Of a stretch of DNA of 64,000 nt, positions 26,025-38,800 are shown piece by piece (the first letter of the stretch is position 1; every line of letters begins with the position of its first letter). This stretch comes from Strix aluco (taxonomy: Eukaryota; Chordata; Aves; Strigiformes; Strigidae): assembly GCF_031877795.1 (NCBI RefSeq), contig NC_133932.1:80341937-80405936 (forward strand), read 5' to 3'. Position numbers and translations under genes: made by a program. The notes below the pieces were generated by a model. That model made no database searches, had not been told where the DNA came from, and saw only the letters and a list, made by a program, of their open reading frames with translations.

Positions 26025-26345
26025 CATTTCCTGTGGTATTGCCACTGGAACTGATTATGCTCTTCCTGCTTGCAGACACTTTTTACGTATTTTAGGGCTA
26101 TTTTTGTGCCTATAGTTAGTTTACTCTTCTTTAGACTAAACAGTCTTAACTCTTCCAGTCTTTCCTCATAGGTCATGTTTTGTAAACTTGAGGGATTCTC
26201 GTTGCTCTTATCTGTGTGCTGTTTCCAAGTGCTCTGCATCTTGCTTCAAGTGTAGTACCCAAACTGGACACAGTACTGCAGCAGAGGCTTTGCTTGGGCC
26301 AAGCAGAAGCCATCTCACATCTTACAGACAAGATATTTTTATGAA
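26025..26345 (-). mobile_element. Ancient CR1-like LINE fragment, minus strand
   Basis: On the minus strand the segment reads MTYEERLEELRLFSLKKSKL, the CR1 ORF2 C-terminal block [15 protein letters not shown]. The neighbouring DNA, in reverse, has the old-CR1 order: a 'cccaaactggacacagtact' segment, then 'tcttccagtctttcctcata', then 'tagactaaacagtcttaact'. The reading frame is short and decayed. This is an old, inactive fragment; the edges are approximate. Confidence 0.75.
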
Positions 26346-29300
26346 GACTTGTTTGGGTTTTTTTTTTTTTCAACACGGTACAATCATGCACTGTCTGATC
26401 CCAACTGAGAAGATCCTGGATATTGGATTGATCCCTGCTGGTCCATCTACACAGACCTGAAATCTTGTGGGTATTTTTTTCTGTTGAGTTTCCAGTAAGT
26501 TATTTAGAAAGGAGAGGTAGATATTTTGAGGAAAAGGAGGGGATAGACTGTAAAAACTAAACATTAATTGAGCAATAGTACCAGGTCAGACATAGCACTG
26601 AACTAATTTATGATCGTGTCTCTGCTAGTGGCATGAAGGAGACAGTAAGGCTGCAAAGATGTTGAGAGAAAAGGAAAAAAATATAAATAAATCCATTTAG
26701 AAAATACTGCTGTTGGTAGAATTAAGTGAAAGCAGATGTAACCCAGTGAACTTCAGACCTTGAAGTAATGTTATTTATTTTGCTTACTGAGAAAAGTGAG
26801 CAATGCCAGTGAAAAAATCTCTGGCTCTAAAAATCACTTTGCATGACTCATGAGTTATAGAAATTAGTCTTGTTCGGAAACAGACTTTTTCTCATCATTC
26901 CTTCTTCTTTTAGAGAACTACTCAGGAGCCTTGCACACCTAAAATAAATGTCTTTGTTTCCTAGTTTCTCTTCCTTGTTCAGCAGTGCTTTCCCTTCAGT
27001 ATTATGAACTATAACCATCTTGCTGCAAGGCTGTGTGAAGAAGCAGGCACAACATGGAACTCTGTTGCTAGACATAAATTTTTGAAATTATCCATGGTGG
27101 TAAAACTGTAAGGAACAGGTTATTGAAAGCACTCTGGCTCCTTAAATAAGAGCTCCCACTCATTCTTTTGATTAAGATGCTAGACGTTTTTAGAAATGGT
27201 CTAATTTCTCTCAGTTGAGCAGTTAGCCTTTGCCTGAGATTGTGGAAAACTTGGGCTCAGTCCCTCTTGTACCAAAAGTGGTGGCCGAATTGTCACCACC
27301 AGGTCAAGGCAGAGCCTTGCACCTCACAAGCTCACTTTCTGCTTTCCTAATGATCTGCTTCCATCAAGCTGTCTGATGTATTTTGGGTGTCTGTGGCCTA
27401 TGTGTTTTGTCAAGAGCTCTCTTCCTGGCCAATGCCCCAGCTGTCGCACACTAGACTTGCTTTCCTTGACTGCAAATGTTTTGCCTCCTTGCAAACTGTT
27501 CCCAGGAAAGAGGAGTTCAAGAGAAAGCCACTCCTTTCTCCCTGACTCTCCTTTCACTGGGCGAGGTCTTGCACACTCAGATCTTGCTGATTGTGTGCAA
27601 ATCCCATCAGCGGGCCCAGACAACCTTACTCTGCCCTGGGCTTGCCCTTAGGTCTCTGCAGTAACTGGAGCAATTGCCACACTGCAGCACAGATAGCAGT
27701 GACCTTAGGAAGCACTCAAACATTTGCATATTATTGCAAACATAAAAATAATAATAATAATCTGTGGGATATGGGGTGGTGTGGAGTATCTCTTATCAAC
27801 AGGCTCCACAAAAGCTCCTTCTTTTGTTTATAAGGAACTGCAGACCAGAGATGACTGGATTTGCAGACAGGAAGGGTGAGGGGGGAAAACACCCCCACTT
27901 GTTTTCTCCTTTGAGCAACAACATTTCTCTTAAGCTTAACCAAAGAAGGTAGTGAAACCACTTGGCAAACAGACCTGTGTTAAGTACCTTGGCTGGAAAT
28001 GTTTATGCTTGTTGCTATTAACACACACAACACTCTGCTCCCTGCGTGCTGAAGGGAGGGGAAGGACTTGCCACCCTGTGCAGCCATACACCTTGTAGCC
28101 CACCACACCCCTACACCACATGTCTGAGGAGAAGTTTGCCCACAGACAGTTAACTGCTGCCTGCAGGGAGAGATGCTGGCTTCAGCTGCCCACCTCTCCT
28201 CCTGCCTCTCTCCCTATCTCCCTAGCCATGCCAAGCACAGACACTCGAGAGGGACCACCACCACCACCAGCCAGGGCAGGGGAGCTTCATTGCTTGGAAG
28301 GAAATTAGCTGAGCCATGGGTTGGGGGTGTCTGCACCCCAGTGAAGCCCAGGCCAAAGTATGGCTACGGCAATGCAGGATGTGCTAGCCACAGAGACCGA
28401 ACTGGCCATTGACTCTCTGAGAGTGAGCCTTGTACCACAGTCTGGAAAGTGGCCAAGATGCACAGAGATGGAGAAGCACAACCCTTTCGATCCCTGCTAT
28501 AACACTGCACTGAACCTCACCATCTCCAACCAGCTGCGTCTCATTTGCTTTAGGGGAAGATGTCTCTATGGCATGTGGCTTCCAACTCCCTCAGGGACAC
28601 ACATTTCCAGCTGTAGATTATTTCTTTGCCTTTGGCTATCCCACCTTCTACCTCAGCTGAGCTCCCTGTGCCTCCTGGAAGGATGTATCCATCTCAAACA
28701 CCTACGCAGAGGCAGTGGTAACATGATGGTCCCTCTGCAGCCTGTGCTGTCAGACTCTGTTGGCCAGAAACACAAAAGGAGCCCCGTGGTGGTCTCAGCT
28801 GGAGATGCCCTTGGGAGAAAAGGGCTGAGGGACAAAACTAAATAAAATGAAGGCTGTGAGGTTGACAGGGGATGTGCAGGATGGCCATGCCATGTTCACA
28901 GTGCCACAGGCACCTTCTCAGCAGACCTCTGTGAGCAGTGCCAGTCTGTGGTGCTTGCTCAGCTTCTGGGATTGCAGGGTGAGAAGCCCTGGCTGCCATC
29001 AGCTGGCTGGAATGGCAGCGAGTCTTTCTGACTCAGCAGGAATTGGCCCAAATCCCTGGCAGGGAGGAAAACAAATTTTCTGCCTTCCACTCATATCCTG
29101 TCTCTGGCTGTGGTGGGTGCCCTTGTTTTAAAAGTCCAGGTCCAGGGCTCTGACTAGGATACTGGGTGACTTTTCAGCTGGTGGGGCTTTTTGGTCAGGT
29201 TGCATCACCATTTCAACAAATTCCACCTCTGGGTACCAATGTGAAGATTTTGTAGCCTAGCAAGATGACACCCAGCTCATCAAGAAAGCTGAAGAAGCTT

Positions 29301-32300
29301 TGGCTTTTGCACTGAAAGGTCATCTTTGCAGGGAGCTTCAATCTGAATGGGGATGCACTCATGAGGGTCAAAAACCCTGCTGGGTGCCAGCGTTGCACCA
29401 AGCCAGGCAAATAGGTCTGCTTGAAGGGTACCTAAGCCTTGCTGCACACAGAGGCACAGGAGTCACTGACACTTGAAAATACTGAATTATTGTGAAGAAC
29501 TGAGTTTCTAGGGACAGCATAAAGTAAACATGATACTGGAGAATTTGTAATAGCCACTGAGTAGAGCAAAACTACTTGTGGCATGAAGATGTTGAAAGGT
29601 GATATAAATTAAAATAAATTGGTTTTGCTGGAATATAATTGTATCATCTCTTTTGTAAGGTGGAACGTTTCCATTAAAAATATGCTATGGAAAAGCCAGA
29701 TGCCATTAATGATTATTTAGTTAATTAAATTACCTCTTTTCCCCACTGTGTGAGATAACTACTTCTGTTATTAACCAAGGGTGGCTGACTCAGGGCCCAG
29801 TATGTGGTGTGATGCTTGCTTGGGATGGGATGCCAGCCTGGGGTAGCAGCTTGGGCTCATGGTGGGCTTGCAGTGGAGGAGCTGTTTATACCTCTGGAGA
29901 GTCTTGTTCTCCTGGCTGCCCAATTAAACACTGTATTGAATACAGTTAGTGAGTCACTTTCACTGTTTCTTAGTGGCTGGGGTTTGGTTTTGCTTTTGCT
30001 GCTTACAGGATGAAATATCAATAGAAAGGCTTTTATGTGACATTCTGTGTTATTGTTTAGATATTCGTTTGTGAAGAAGGAAAAGGCAGTCTCCAAATAA
30101 CAGAAGATTTTGGCAGCTTTCCATTTGCAAAGGAAATTTAGAACTTCTGAGCTCTCATTTCCTTTGGAAATATGAATCAGTGTACGTTGTCCTGAATATG
30201 AGCCCAAGACACATCATTGTGTCTGATGTGTCTGCAGAAGAGTAGCCTCACATCTTAGCTGGATACAAAAATAACGGCAACTATAAAAATGGGTAGAGTG
30301 GACCTGGTAGAAACCAATATATATTATGAAAGCAAATTCATGAGAATCTTCAAGTATTCAATTTTACATCTCTTTTTGACTGTCAGGTTATGTGATTGTA
30401 CTCTTTCAAATACTAGTAGAATCTGTGTAATTAACTTTTGGGAAAATGAGGGGCTAGAAGGGAAATTTTGGAGTCTAAACTATAATAATCTTATAAAATA
30501 AGATTAATGACATGTCCAGTTGATGGTTTACAGTATTAAAATCTACCACATGGAAGTCTTAATTTATGGAAAACTGTTCAATAGTACAACATAAATCTTA
30601 GCCTAGGATGTGGAATTTAAAAATTCTATCTTTAAGCAGGTTAATCCTGAGGACATGTTTTACTAGAGCTTGGTTAATTACCTCCGGACTAACATATGTT
30701 TTCTTTAGGAAAGTTAACACAGTAAAAAAGAAACATAACTGTAAAATGATCACATCAGTAGACTGTTGGACATGGTCTTTAGAAGTCTTCAATGCCTCTG
30801 CATTTTTAACTCTTTCAGATCCTTTTTTAGAAATTTAAATGGCAAATGTCTGGGTGACCAGTACAAGGTATTTAAGGTGAGAGATGAATAAGATGTTCTC
30901 AGGAGACTTTGCATGTGCCTGAATTTCAGTATGTGCTTTGCTGAATTAAGACCATAAATGTTTAAGTTCTAGGTTTTTTAATATTTGGGCAGGTAACAGT
31001 TCTCCCAGCATCTCATAAAATGTCACTGTAGGGGCAGAACAAGAATCTGGCTTTCCAGCTTTCTCTCCAGGCCAGCACATTTGCTCATTCCCTGTCAGTC
31101 CTGCACCTGGCATGAAGCAGATATGAGGCCATCTCGTTCTACAGGTCCATCCTATTTGGCCACCACCCTCGAGTGACCTCAGCTAGCTAAAGGCCAGTTC
31201 ATAGCATCTACACTAACAGATTCTGGTAGATGTCTGCTCAGTGTTGTTGGTTATCTGTGCCAACTCATCAAATGACTCTTTTTAACATCTCTTGTTCTGT
31301 TTCCTTTGACCCTGGTTTCATGCCTTTCCGTTCATTTCTCTCTGACAGAAAGCATCCCTTGGAAGAGAAAGACTTTGCTGGTTTACTATTAACAGTGAAA
31401 CTAATGAAGGGTTGAATGCTTGGCTTTGTAACTTGAATTTTGTTTTGAATATATGTGCATTTTTAAAAAAAGAAAAGTAATAAAATCCAGGAAGATTTTA
31501 ATGACACAAAACCATTATTAAATCCTGAATACCATCAAAAGGGAGGTGCTGCTTCTTCACTTCAGTAGTGAAATGTCATCAGAAGTGCCCCTTTCCTTGC
31601 CAGGTACCCCACTGCCAGGCCTGTCTGTCTCATACATTCAGCTTGGGACCCTTCTCAGCTGCCCGTCTCCCAGGCCTCTGCCTCACCTCCTGCACCATGG
31701 CTTGCCCCCATTCTAAGATCATTTGATCAGCAGGTCCATGAGCAGTTGCATGGCTGTGCTGGGCAAATGAGGCCATGGACTGAGAGTCATGGAGTGGGAA
31801 AAGAAAGTGCCATTTCACCCTGCTTTAAGGCACAGCCATCTGAGCTGATGTGCTTTCTCCTGTGTTAGGAAATGCATCCCTGGCGAGGAGAGCCATGTAG
31901 AAGCCCTGGGCTTCAATGTCCAGTGTGTAAGAGAAGATTGAGTGGATGGCAGGCATCTGCTGGGCACAGCCAGACGTCCCTCACAGTACTGGCACCAGGA
32001 CTGAGTCAAGGAATAAGTGCCCTGAAAAAGCATGAATGTGAAGCCCTCAGAAACGCCCCTGGTGACACCTCTGCTCCAAGCATTTGATTTCATTTGAATC
32101 AGTGAAACACCCAAGAGGATACATTGATCAGCCTCTAAACCGCCAAAGAGTCCCACAGCACTCACTCCAGGGAAGGCTTATAAGGATAACGAGACACTGT
32201 AGGACTTGAAGAATGTGGGGTATGGAGACGAATCCCATGTGCACAGCTCTATTAAAATGGCTGCGCTCATCTGGCATCTTGCTTGACATTGCAAAACTAT

Positions 32301-35029
32301 GCGTAAGTACCATGAGACAAAGAATAATGCTTGCATTGAGGGATTTAATACCCCTATTGTCTGTGTAGTGATTTGTTTTCTCTACCAAATTGGCACTTAA
32401 CTCACAGTTGCCCAGCCAACTCCATATGGTATTCACAGCAGAGACTTTTATGCACATTTTTTTTCCAAGCTACTTGCTGCTCAGCCTCTGTCCTCCTCCT
32501 TGCACCACTCCTTGAAGATGTCATATGTGCTAGAAGGGTAATGATTTCAAATCTTAAATCTCAGCAGTGTGAATTCCAAAATCATCAGCTATAATGATTT
32601 GTACTTCAGTCTCCTTCTCTCACCCATCCGCCTACCACAGCTGTTTTTGCCAGGTCTCTCCCTTCCTGCTGCAGGGACTTGTAAAAATGAGATGGATTGT
32701 ATCTCTGTAACTTTGAATGAAGCTCTGGTTGTAGCACAACTGCTGAAAAGATTAGAAGAGGTACATTGGCCTTAGGCTCCACAGTGCACGATACAGAGAA
32801 GCTCCCCTCACCCACCTCAGCGCTCACAAGGCAGACCAGGGTACAAAACCTGTTTGAACAGAGGTATTTTAAGACATTGGCTGCATACCAATTACAGCTG
32901 AGTCCTATTCATTTTGCAGTACACTCTCTGCTGCTATGCAGGAGTAATCAAAGAAAGCTAAAAGCAAAGTAGAGATAACAATCTATCCTGGTGTGAGTAT
33001 TAGAAGATGAAAGAGTTTTGTTATTAATGCCCCAATAACAAGCTTTGCATTCCCATCCTTGCACCAGCTGCATGGGAATGCTAGCAAACAGCAGTACTTT
33101 GCACCTTCCAGATTTCCTCACTGATTTTCTGCAAATGAAGACCACCTCTGGGGGACTGTCCACCAGGTAAAAATGTGTAAGGATGACTGAAGAGAAGCAC
33201 AAGCAGCATTACTCTTGTCCAGGTCTTGACAAAAGTGAAAAAGATCTCAGCAACACAACCGTTGTCCTTGTACAAAAGTAGGAAGACAGAAGGCTTATAG
33301 CACAAACAGAGGATTGCAGAGATGATGCCAAATTGCCAGGTGTGAGTAAGAGCTAAAAAGGAAGGCTGGTCTGCAATGCCATATGCTTTCCTGGAATCCT
33401 GCAAGGTCAGAGTCTGTCCTTTGTAACCTGCCATCAGCTTCTCCTCCAAAACGGGTAGCTGTCTGTGAAAGCCTCCACCTTCAGTGTTTTCCAGCTGGTC
33501 CCATGCAGTCTAGTCCTGCAGTTCTTGAACTCACTTTGTGTATCTTTCTGGCTGCAGACCCCCCAGTAGGCACCCCTCTCTCCAGTCTGCCCCATAGCTC
33601 TGGACTATTCTGGTTCAAGTAATTGGCCAGAGCCAGACAGTTTTCATAGTAAACAGCAGTACATAGTGATTCACTGTGGTTTAAATTAATGAATTTTCAA
33701 AGCTTATAGATTAAAATCTTGGAAACAAAGAGCTCAAAGAGAAGACAAAATTTGGCAGCAGGATTTCTTGTGAACCACTTCAAAATCTCTAACCTATGTT
33801 TCAGCTCTGAGATTCAAAACCCGGGTTTCACAGAGTTGTTCTGCCTCTTGGGGGATTCCTGGGCTCTGGATGCTTCCTCTGCAACTTGCCACCCCACGGA
33901 AGCTCTGGATTTTGCTCTGGATCTACTGCAAAGCTGCTGCTGGAGCTCCCTGGGGGAAAATCTCTTGGATACTTGGGAGTTAGCCCCTTCCTTCAGTTCA
34001 TATCTGTTCTGCCAGGGGCTGCTAGGTCAAACATGGCTCTCTGCTTTGTGAATGGCTCTGCTGCATATGAATCAATTCCTTCCCTTACTTGAAACCACCC
34101 TAATAAGACCCGTTATTGGTCTCAGACTAACTCTGACCTAGTCTGACTTGCTTAATTTACTTTCTTCTTTCACTTTTGGGGATAGTGGGAGGGAGAGAGT
34201 GGGCTATAATATAACAGATTCCAAAAACATTTACTGTATATTATCATGATGTCTCATGACCTCTAGTGCATTACCAGCTTCCTCTAGGGACCAAACATGC
34301 ATTTCAGGCTATCTTGTTTGAGCAGAGAGCAGACCTAGTCATCTAATGGCAGAATGGAGGTCATGAGCTTGGTAAGAATCTTGCTACAATGGAGAGGCAA
34401 ACTGTGAGAATGGAGAACCTTTTGTTACCAAGATTTAACACCTTATTTATCTGCATACACAAAAGTGCCTGTGCTGGAATCAGCATTTCAGTCAGTTCAA
34501 ACAGTGACCCTGCTGCCCTGCTGAGAAATGGAGAGTACTTTGGAATTAAACCATAAAACTCTGAGAGGAATTCTGGCCATGTCTCATGGTCACCATTTGC
34601 AAATTTGCACTATTGATCCTAGTGTATATTTCTTTTTATATTAATGCAACTTTGCTAATGCTGTTTTGACTTTGTTTTTCTAAATCAGCAAATGGATAAT
34701 GTACTTACTGGGCTGAAAAACTTAATGGTGGGGTGGCTCAGGCTGTCGAACACAAATCAACCTCCCTTCAGTTACCACTTTTCCTAGAAGGATTTGCTTG
34801 CTGCAGGGAAGTTCTCAGACACAGTTATCCTCTAACCTCAATAGCAGACTCCCGTGACTCTGTCCCTTTGACTACCTGGAACATCCCTCAGCAGAGTCCT
34901 CTGTGGGTGGCCATCTGTCTGAAGAAAACCTCCCCGATGCCCCGATGGATTTCTTCCTTCCTGCTGATGGCCGCAGCCATTGACCCCTGGCTGACGACCA
35001 GCCCTCTCCCCTTCCGACCTCCCAAAAGT
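26346..35029. other. Non-coding DNA, no gene seen
   Basis: No exon, RNA gene or dated repeat recognised over 8.7 kb. There is a T-run at about 26360-26371 and a short (AAT)n tract at 27746-27761. The stretch 28060-28850 is GC-richer and includes the longest frame here, 161 codons at 28360-28845 on the plus strand; it has no recognisable domain and looks like chance. A 122-codon minus-strand frame at 33081-33449 has hydrophobic stretches but no family match that I know. Confidence 0.55.
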
Positions 35030-35420
35030 GCCACTCTGCTGCTGCTTTGCCGTGGCTCTGGGTACAGCTAAACCGCTCCTCTCCTGCGGCCGCGCACCCC
35101 GGGGAAGCTGCGGGGGAGGAACGCTGCCTGTCCAGGACGAGAGGGAGCTTCTTGCCCAGACCCGGGCGGGGCGGCCGCTGCCCCCGGGCGTGGCCGGCAC
35201 CTCCCCGGGGCCGCGCCTGCAGCACCATGGAGAGAGGAGCGCGCTCGCCTCCCGCGGGCAGGGCGCGGGCAGGGAGCGGGCAGGGAGCCGGCAGGGAGCG
35301 GGCAGGGAGCGGGCAGAGTGCGGGCAGAGCGCGGGCAGGGAGCGGGCAGGGCGCGGGCAGGGAGCCGGCAGGGAGCAGGCAGGGCGCAGGCAGAGAGCGG
35401 GCAGGGAGCGGGCAGCTGAC
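35030..35420. promoter_or_regulatory. CpG island
   Basis: CpG density rises sharply from about 35080, with more than thirty CpGs by about 35300, in a window where CpG is otherwise rare. Two GCGGCCGC sites occur at 35086-35093 and 35171-35178. Retained CpGs imply that the DNA stays unmethylated in the germline, which in vertebrates usually marks a promoter. The island lies about 5 kb to the left of CLDN10 exon 1a, inside its presumed first intron. I see no adjoining exon that I can recognise, so the transcript, if any, is unknown: a non-coding RNA, an antisense start or another CLDN10 promoter are all possible. Part of the signal comes from the 11-bp minisatellite unit, which itself contains CpG. 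Confidence 0.65.
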
Positions 35421-35815
35421 AACGGGCAGGGCGCGGGAAGGGAGCAAACAGTGGACGGAGAGCAGGCAGGCAGCGGGCAGCGGGACAAGCAGTGGACGGA
35501 GAGGGGGCAGCCAGAAGGCAGCAGGCAACAGGCATGGCACGGGCAGGGGGAAAGCAGTGGACAGAGAGCAGGCAGGCAGTGGGCAACGGGTAACAGGTAA
35601 TGGGCAGGGTGCGGGCAGGGAGCAAGCAGTGGACAGAGAGCGGGCAAACAGAAGGCAGCAGGCAATGGGCAATGGGAAGGGAGTGGGCAGGGAGCAAGCA
35701 GTGGACAGAGAATGGACAGGCAGTGGGCAACAGGCAACAGGCAGGGGGCAAGCAGTGGACAGAGAATGGGCAGGCAATGGGCAGCAGGCAATGGGCAGCA
35801 GGCAACGGGCAATGG
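35254..35815. repeat. G-rich minisatellite (11-bp unit, then longer variant units)
   Basis: From 35254 to about 35414 the plus strand is a near-perfect array of the 11-bp unit GCGGGCAGGGA (about 14 copies with GA/GC variants). From about 35440 to 35815 it grades into longer, degenerate units in which the anchor AGCAGTGGACRGAGA returns about six times, spaced roughly 40 to 72 bp, separated by GGCAAYGGGCA-type words. The plus strand is purine- and G-rich throughout; four GGG runs separated by 2-3 nt recur, so G-quadruplex folding is possible. Because 11 is not a multiple of 3 and the unit has no stop in any frame, long frames appear on both strands (up to 336 codons); these are artefacts of the repeat and not genes. 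Confidence 0.93.
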
Positions 35816-38800
35816 GGATCTGTCAGGCAGAGGGGAGCAGGAGTGCATTGTCTGACCCCAGCCCTCACCCCACTTGCAATGTGTACAGAGCAGTGGTGTT
35901 GACCGCTGGGGGATTTAGCACTAAGTTCCCTCCTCCAAGGCTGAGGTGAAGCCTGGCCTTGGCTGCCACGCAGATACCTGGCTGGCTTGTTGTTGGCAGG
36001 CAGCAATCAAATGGATGGTGTGTTTTTCCCGGCAGTAAGTTTCTGTCTAGTGAGGGAAACTCTCATGTCAGTCCTTTCCTGCTCTAGGTTGAGCCCTCTG
36101 GGAAAGTTGCCAGTGTCACTCCAAATCATGGTTGGAATTGCTCTCCACACCCCAACGAACTCAAATGGTGTTTGACTATCAAGGCTGTTCTGGGTACAGG
36201 TGCTGCATAGTTGTGTTGTTTCAGCTTCCTTCCACCCTTTAACTGCATTACAGTGGCAGCTTCATGAAATGACAGCTCTGAATCTGTCTGCTGCTGTGAT
36301 CCAGACGTCTGGGCATTGCCCTTTCCATATTGGCTACCATCAGGATAGCACTACTTCCCCCACCTGGCTCCATCAAAACAGGCACTAGCAAGACTAAGAG
36401 ATTCCAGCAGAAGACCTGAGGCTTAAACAAGCAAAGGTGCAAGGAAGTACATTTCTTCTACTTTCTGGTACACCTCCCTGAATGCATGGCATGGAAAACC
36501 AGAACATGCAGAGGAGTCATAAAACAGCGCTGTAGGCTAGACATGCCAAATGCTGAACTAATTGTTTGAAGAAGCTTAGTAGCTGCCCTGACTGACTAGG
36601 GAAGTGTCATAGGAAAGGGATGTGGGAACAGTTCAGTTTCTTAGTTACACTTCTGTATTTTATGTGAATAAAACAGCTCTCTGTAGCATCACCAAAAGCA
36701 AAATACTTAAATAAAGTGTCTAAGCATTACTAGACAACTAAAAGCTAATTCTTGTCAAATCTGGATAATTCTGGGATTGTAAGAATTCAGGATGATATAC
36801 AAGAGAGGAATGAGAAAGAGAGGTAAATACTGCCTGTGGAGTACTCAGGAGTTAGCAGGAGACTGGGTGGGTGGAAACTCTGCTTCCAGTATCTTTCTGG
36901 AGTCCACAACAGCTCTGACTCCAATGAAGTCAGGAGCTTTAGTTCCCAGGCTCACCCCTTGAAGGGTCTTTGTGGGTCTTTCTTACTGATAAGGACTGAC
37001 AGGTTAATCAGAAGTCAGTGGTTTTGTTAAACAATATTGTCTCTCTTCTAGTTTTCATTTCTGGCATTTATTGCCCGTGTGAGTTTATGCCTGTATGTAA
37101 TGGTCCCTTGGTTTTGATCATATAATTTCCATGAGTATATCTGGTGCACTGATAATCATAACGAAGTTAACTGAAGAGACAATGTTCCCAGATAATATTT
37201 AGCTTCAAGCTTACTGTATTTGTCTCAGATCTGATGAATTACTTTGTTGCCTACTTCTCCCAAAGCAGCTGATTTAATAAAAGATATTGCTTCTTCCCAC
37301 AAACTTTGCCTTAAATGACTGTAGCTACAACACTATTACTATTCATACTCCTCCAGGATCTTTTGTCTGAATGTTTCAGTCACTGCAGCGGATTACACTG
37401 GCTGTACATGTGAATGTGCATGTACGTTTGGCAACAGCCCAGCTAGCTTGGCTACTGTTAGCAGCATGGCTGTGCTAACCCAGACCTCCAGAAACATGGA
37501 TCCCTCAAGATCTGCAGGTGGACTGGGTTGCAGAAGCTGAGCTCTTACTGCCTTGGCTGTGCTCCTATCAGCACAACTAGCCCTTTAGCTGAAAGTCAGT
37601 TCTGATAAATACCTACATACTGCCAATGACTGCAGGGCAATCCTGCTCAAAGAAAGACCTCTGGAGTCTGTTTTTTGTTTACTGTGATTTAAATAGGAAA
37701 AAAACCTTAAAACTTCATAGAGCTTATGTAGAAGCCTCTCCTGCAAAATCCCCCAAGAGTGCAATCAAAACTTTAATGATCAAATGAATCTGCTTTGGAG
37801 TAGACGCGACTTATGCTATTTACTGGTAATACTTTCTGTGGGGTAACTTGAAGACAAATAGGTAGGAATGGATTGAGGTGCTTGTGTAAGAGAGTTATCT
37901 TTGGCTACAGGACAAATTGCAAATAGATTCCATAAAATCATAAACATGCAGAGAAAAAGATATATTGGCAGCCCACCCTGACATCAGTATGCCAATAACA
38001 ATGATATATTGAAGCTCTGAGGACAGAGATGGGAGTTAATCACTTCTTTAATCTGAGCATTTTATTGTTTTACAATGTAGGGCACAGTGAGAGTGCAAAG
38101 CTCTTTCCCCGTTGAACTCTTGTTTTCCTTGGATTACCAGAAGTTTATGTTTAGCAGGTTTTCCAAACAAAATACCTCACTCTTTCCCAGTAGTGTTTAT
38201 GCTACGTGTAACATTACCCTTTGCTGGTGCGTGCACTGGCAGGTTAAAATTAGACTTCTAAATGTCAGTACAGCAGCTTGCTACTCTCTTACTTTAACAA
38301 GAGCTTTCTGCTTTGATTTGTTGTGAATTTCTTGTCTATGTTACTCTAAACAGCAAATAATCAAAATCTTACTCAGATGCTTAAGTATATAGTTAAAGGA
38401 TGCACACATAATGATGTGTATTTTGTTTATTCAAGTTTCAGTCTGACAGTGATCAAAATAATAATAACAAAACAAAGTGGCAAATGGATTACAGCTGATA
38501 TATTCTGAAAGCAGCTTTTGTACTACTAATAATAGCAATAATGGCAGTTTATAGTTACTGAAGTACTTTCATTGCTTTAAACAAATTTGATCATATGTGT
38601 CTGAGAAACAGTTGCTGTTTTTTTCTTTCTTTAAATCTCGGCAGAAATAATGCATAAATGGTTATTTGCGAAGATATAATATTCCTTTTTAAAGCATATG
38701 TGTGCTTCTATGTCTTTTAAGTAATTTTTGATGAACAGCATTCTTTAAAAGAAGTAAAACTATACCTATCTATTCATATGCCTCATGTGCAATTTGTGAT

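Noticed and set aside
28360..28845. 161-codon plus-strand frame, the longest outside repeats and GC-rich blocks
   Set aside because: No recognisable family, no hydrophobic or motif pattern, and no splice or promoter context; moderate GC content can explain it.
33081..33449. 122-codon minus-strand frame with hydrophobic stretches
   Set aside because: Hydrophobic runs could suggest membrane helices, but there is no family motif and no exon boundary supporting it.
34838..36006. Long open frames on both strands (300-336 codons)
   Set aside because: They run through the 11-bp and longer minisatellite units, which contain no stops in any frame; translations are pure repeat periodicity with no domain.
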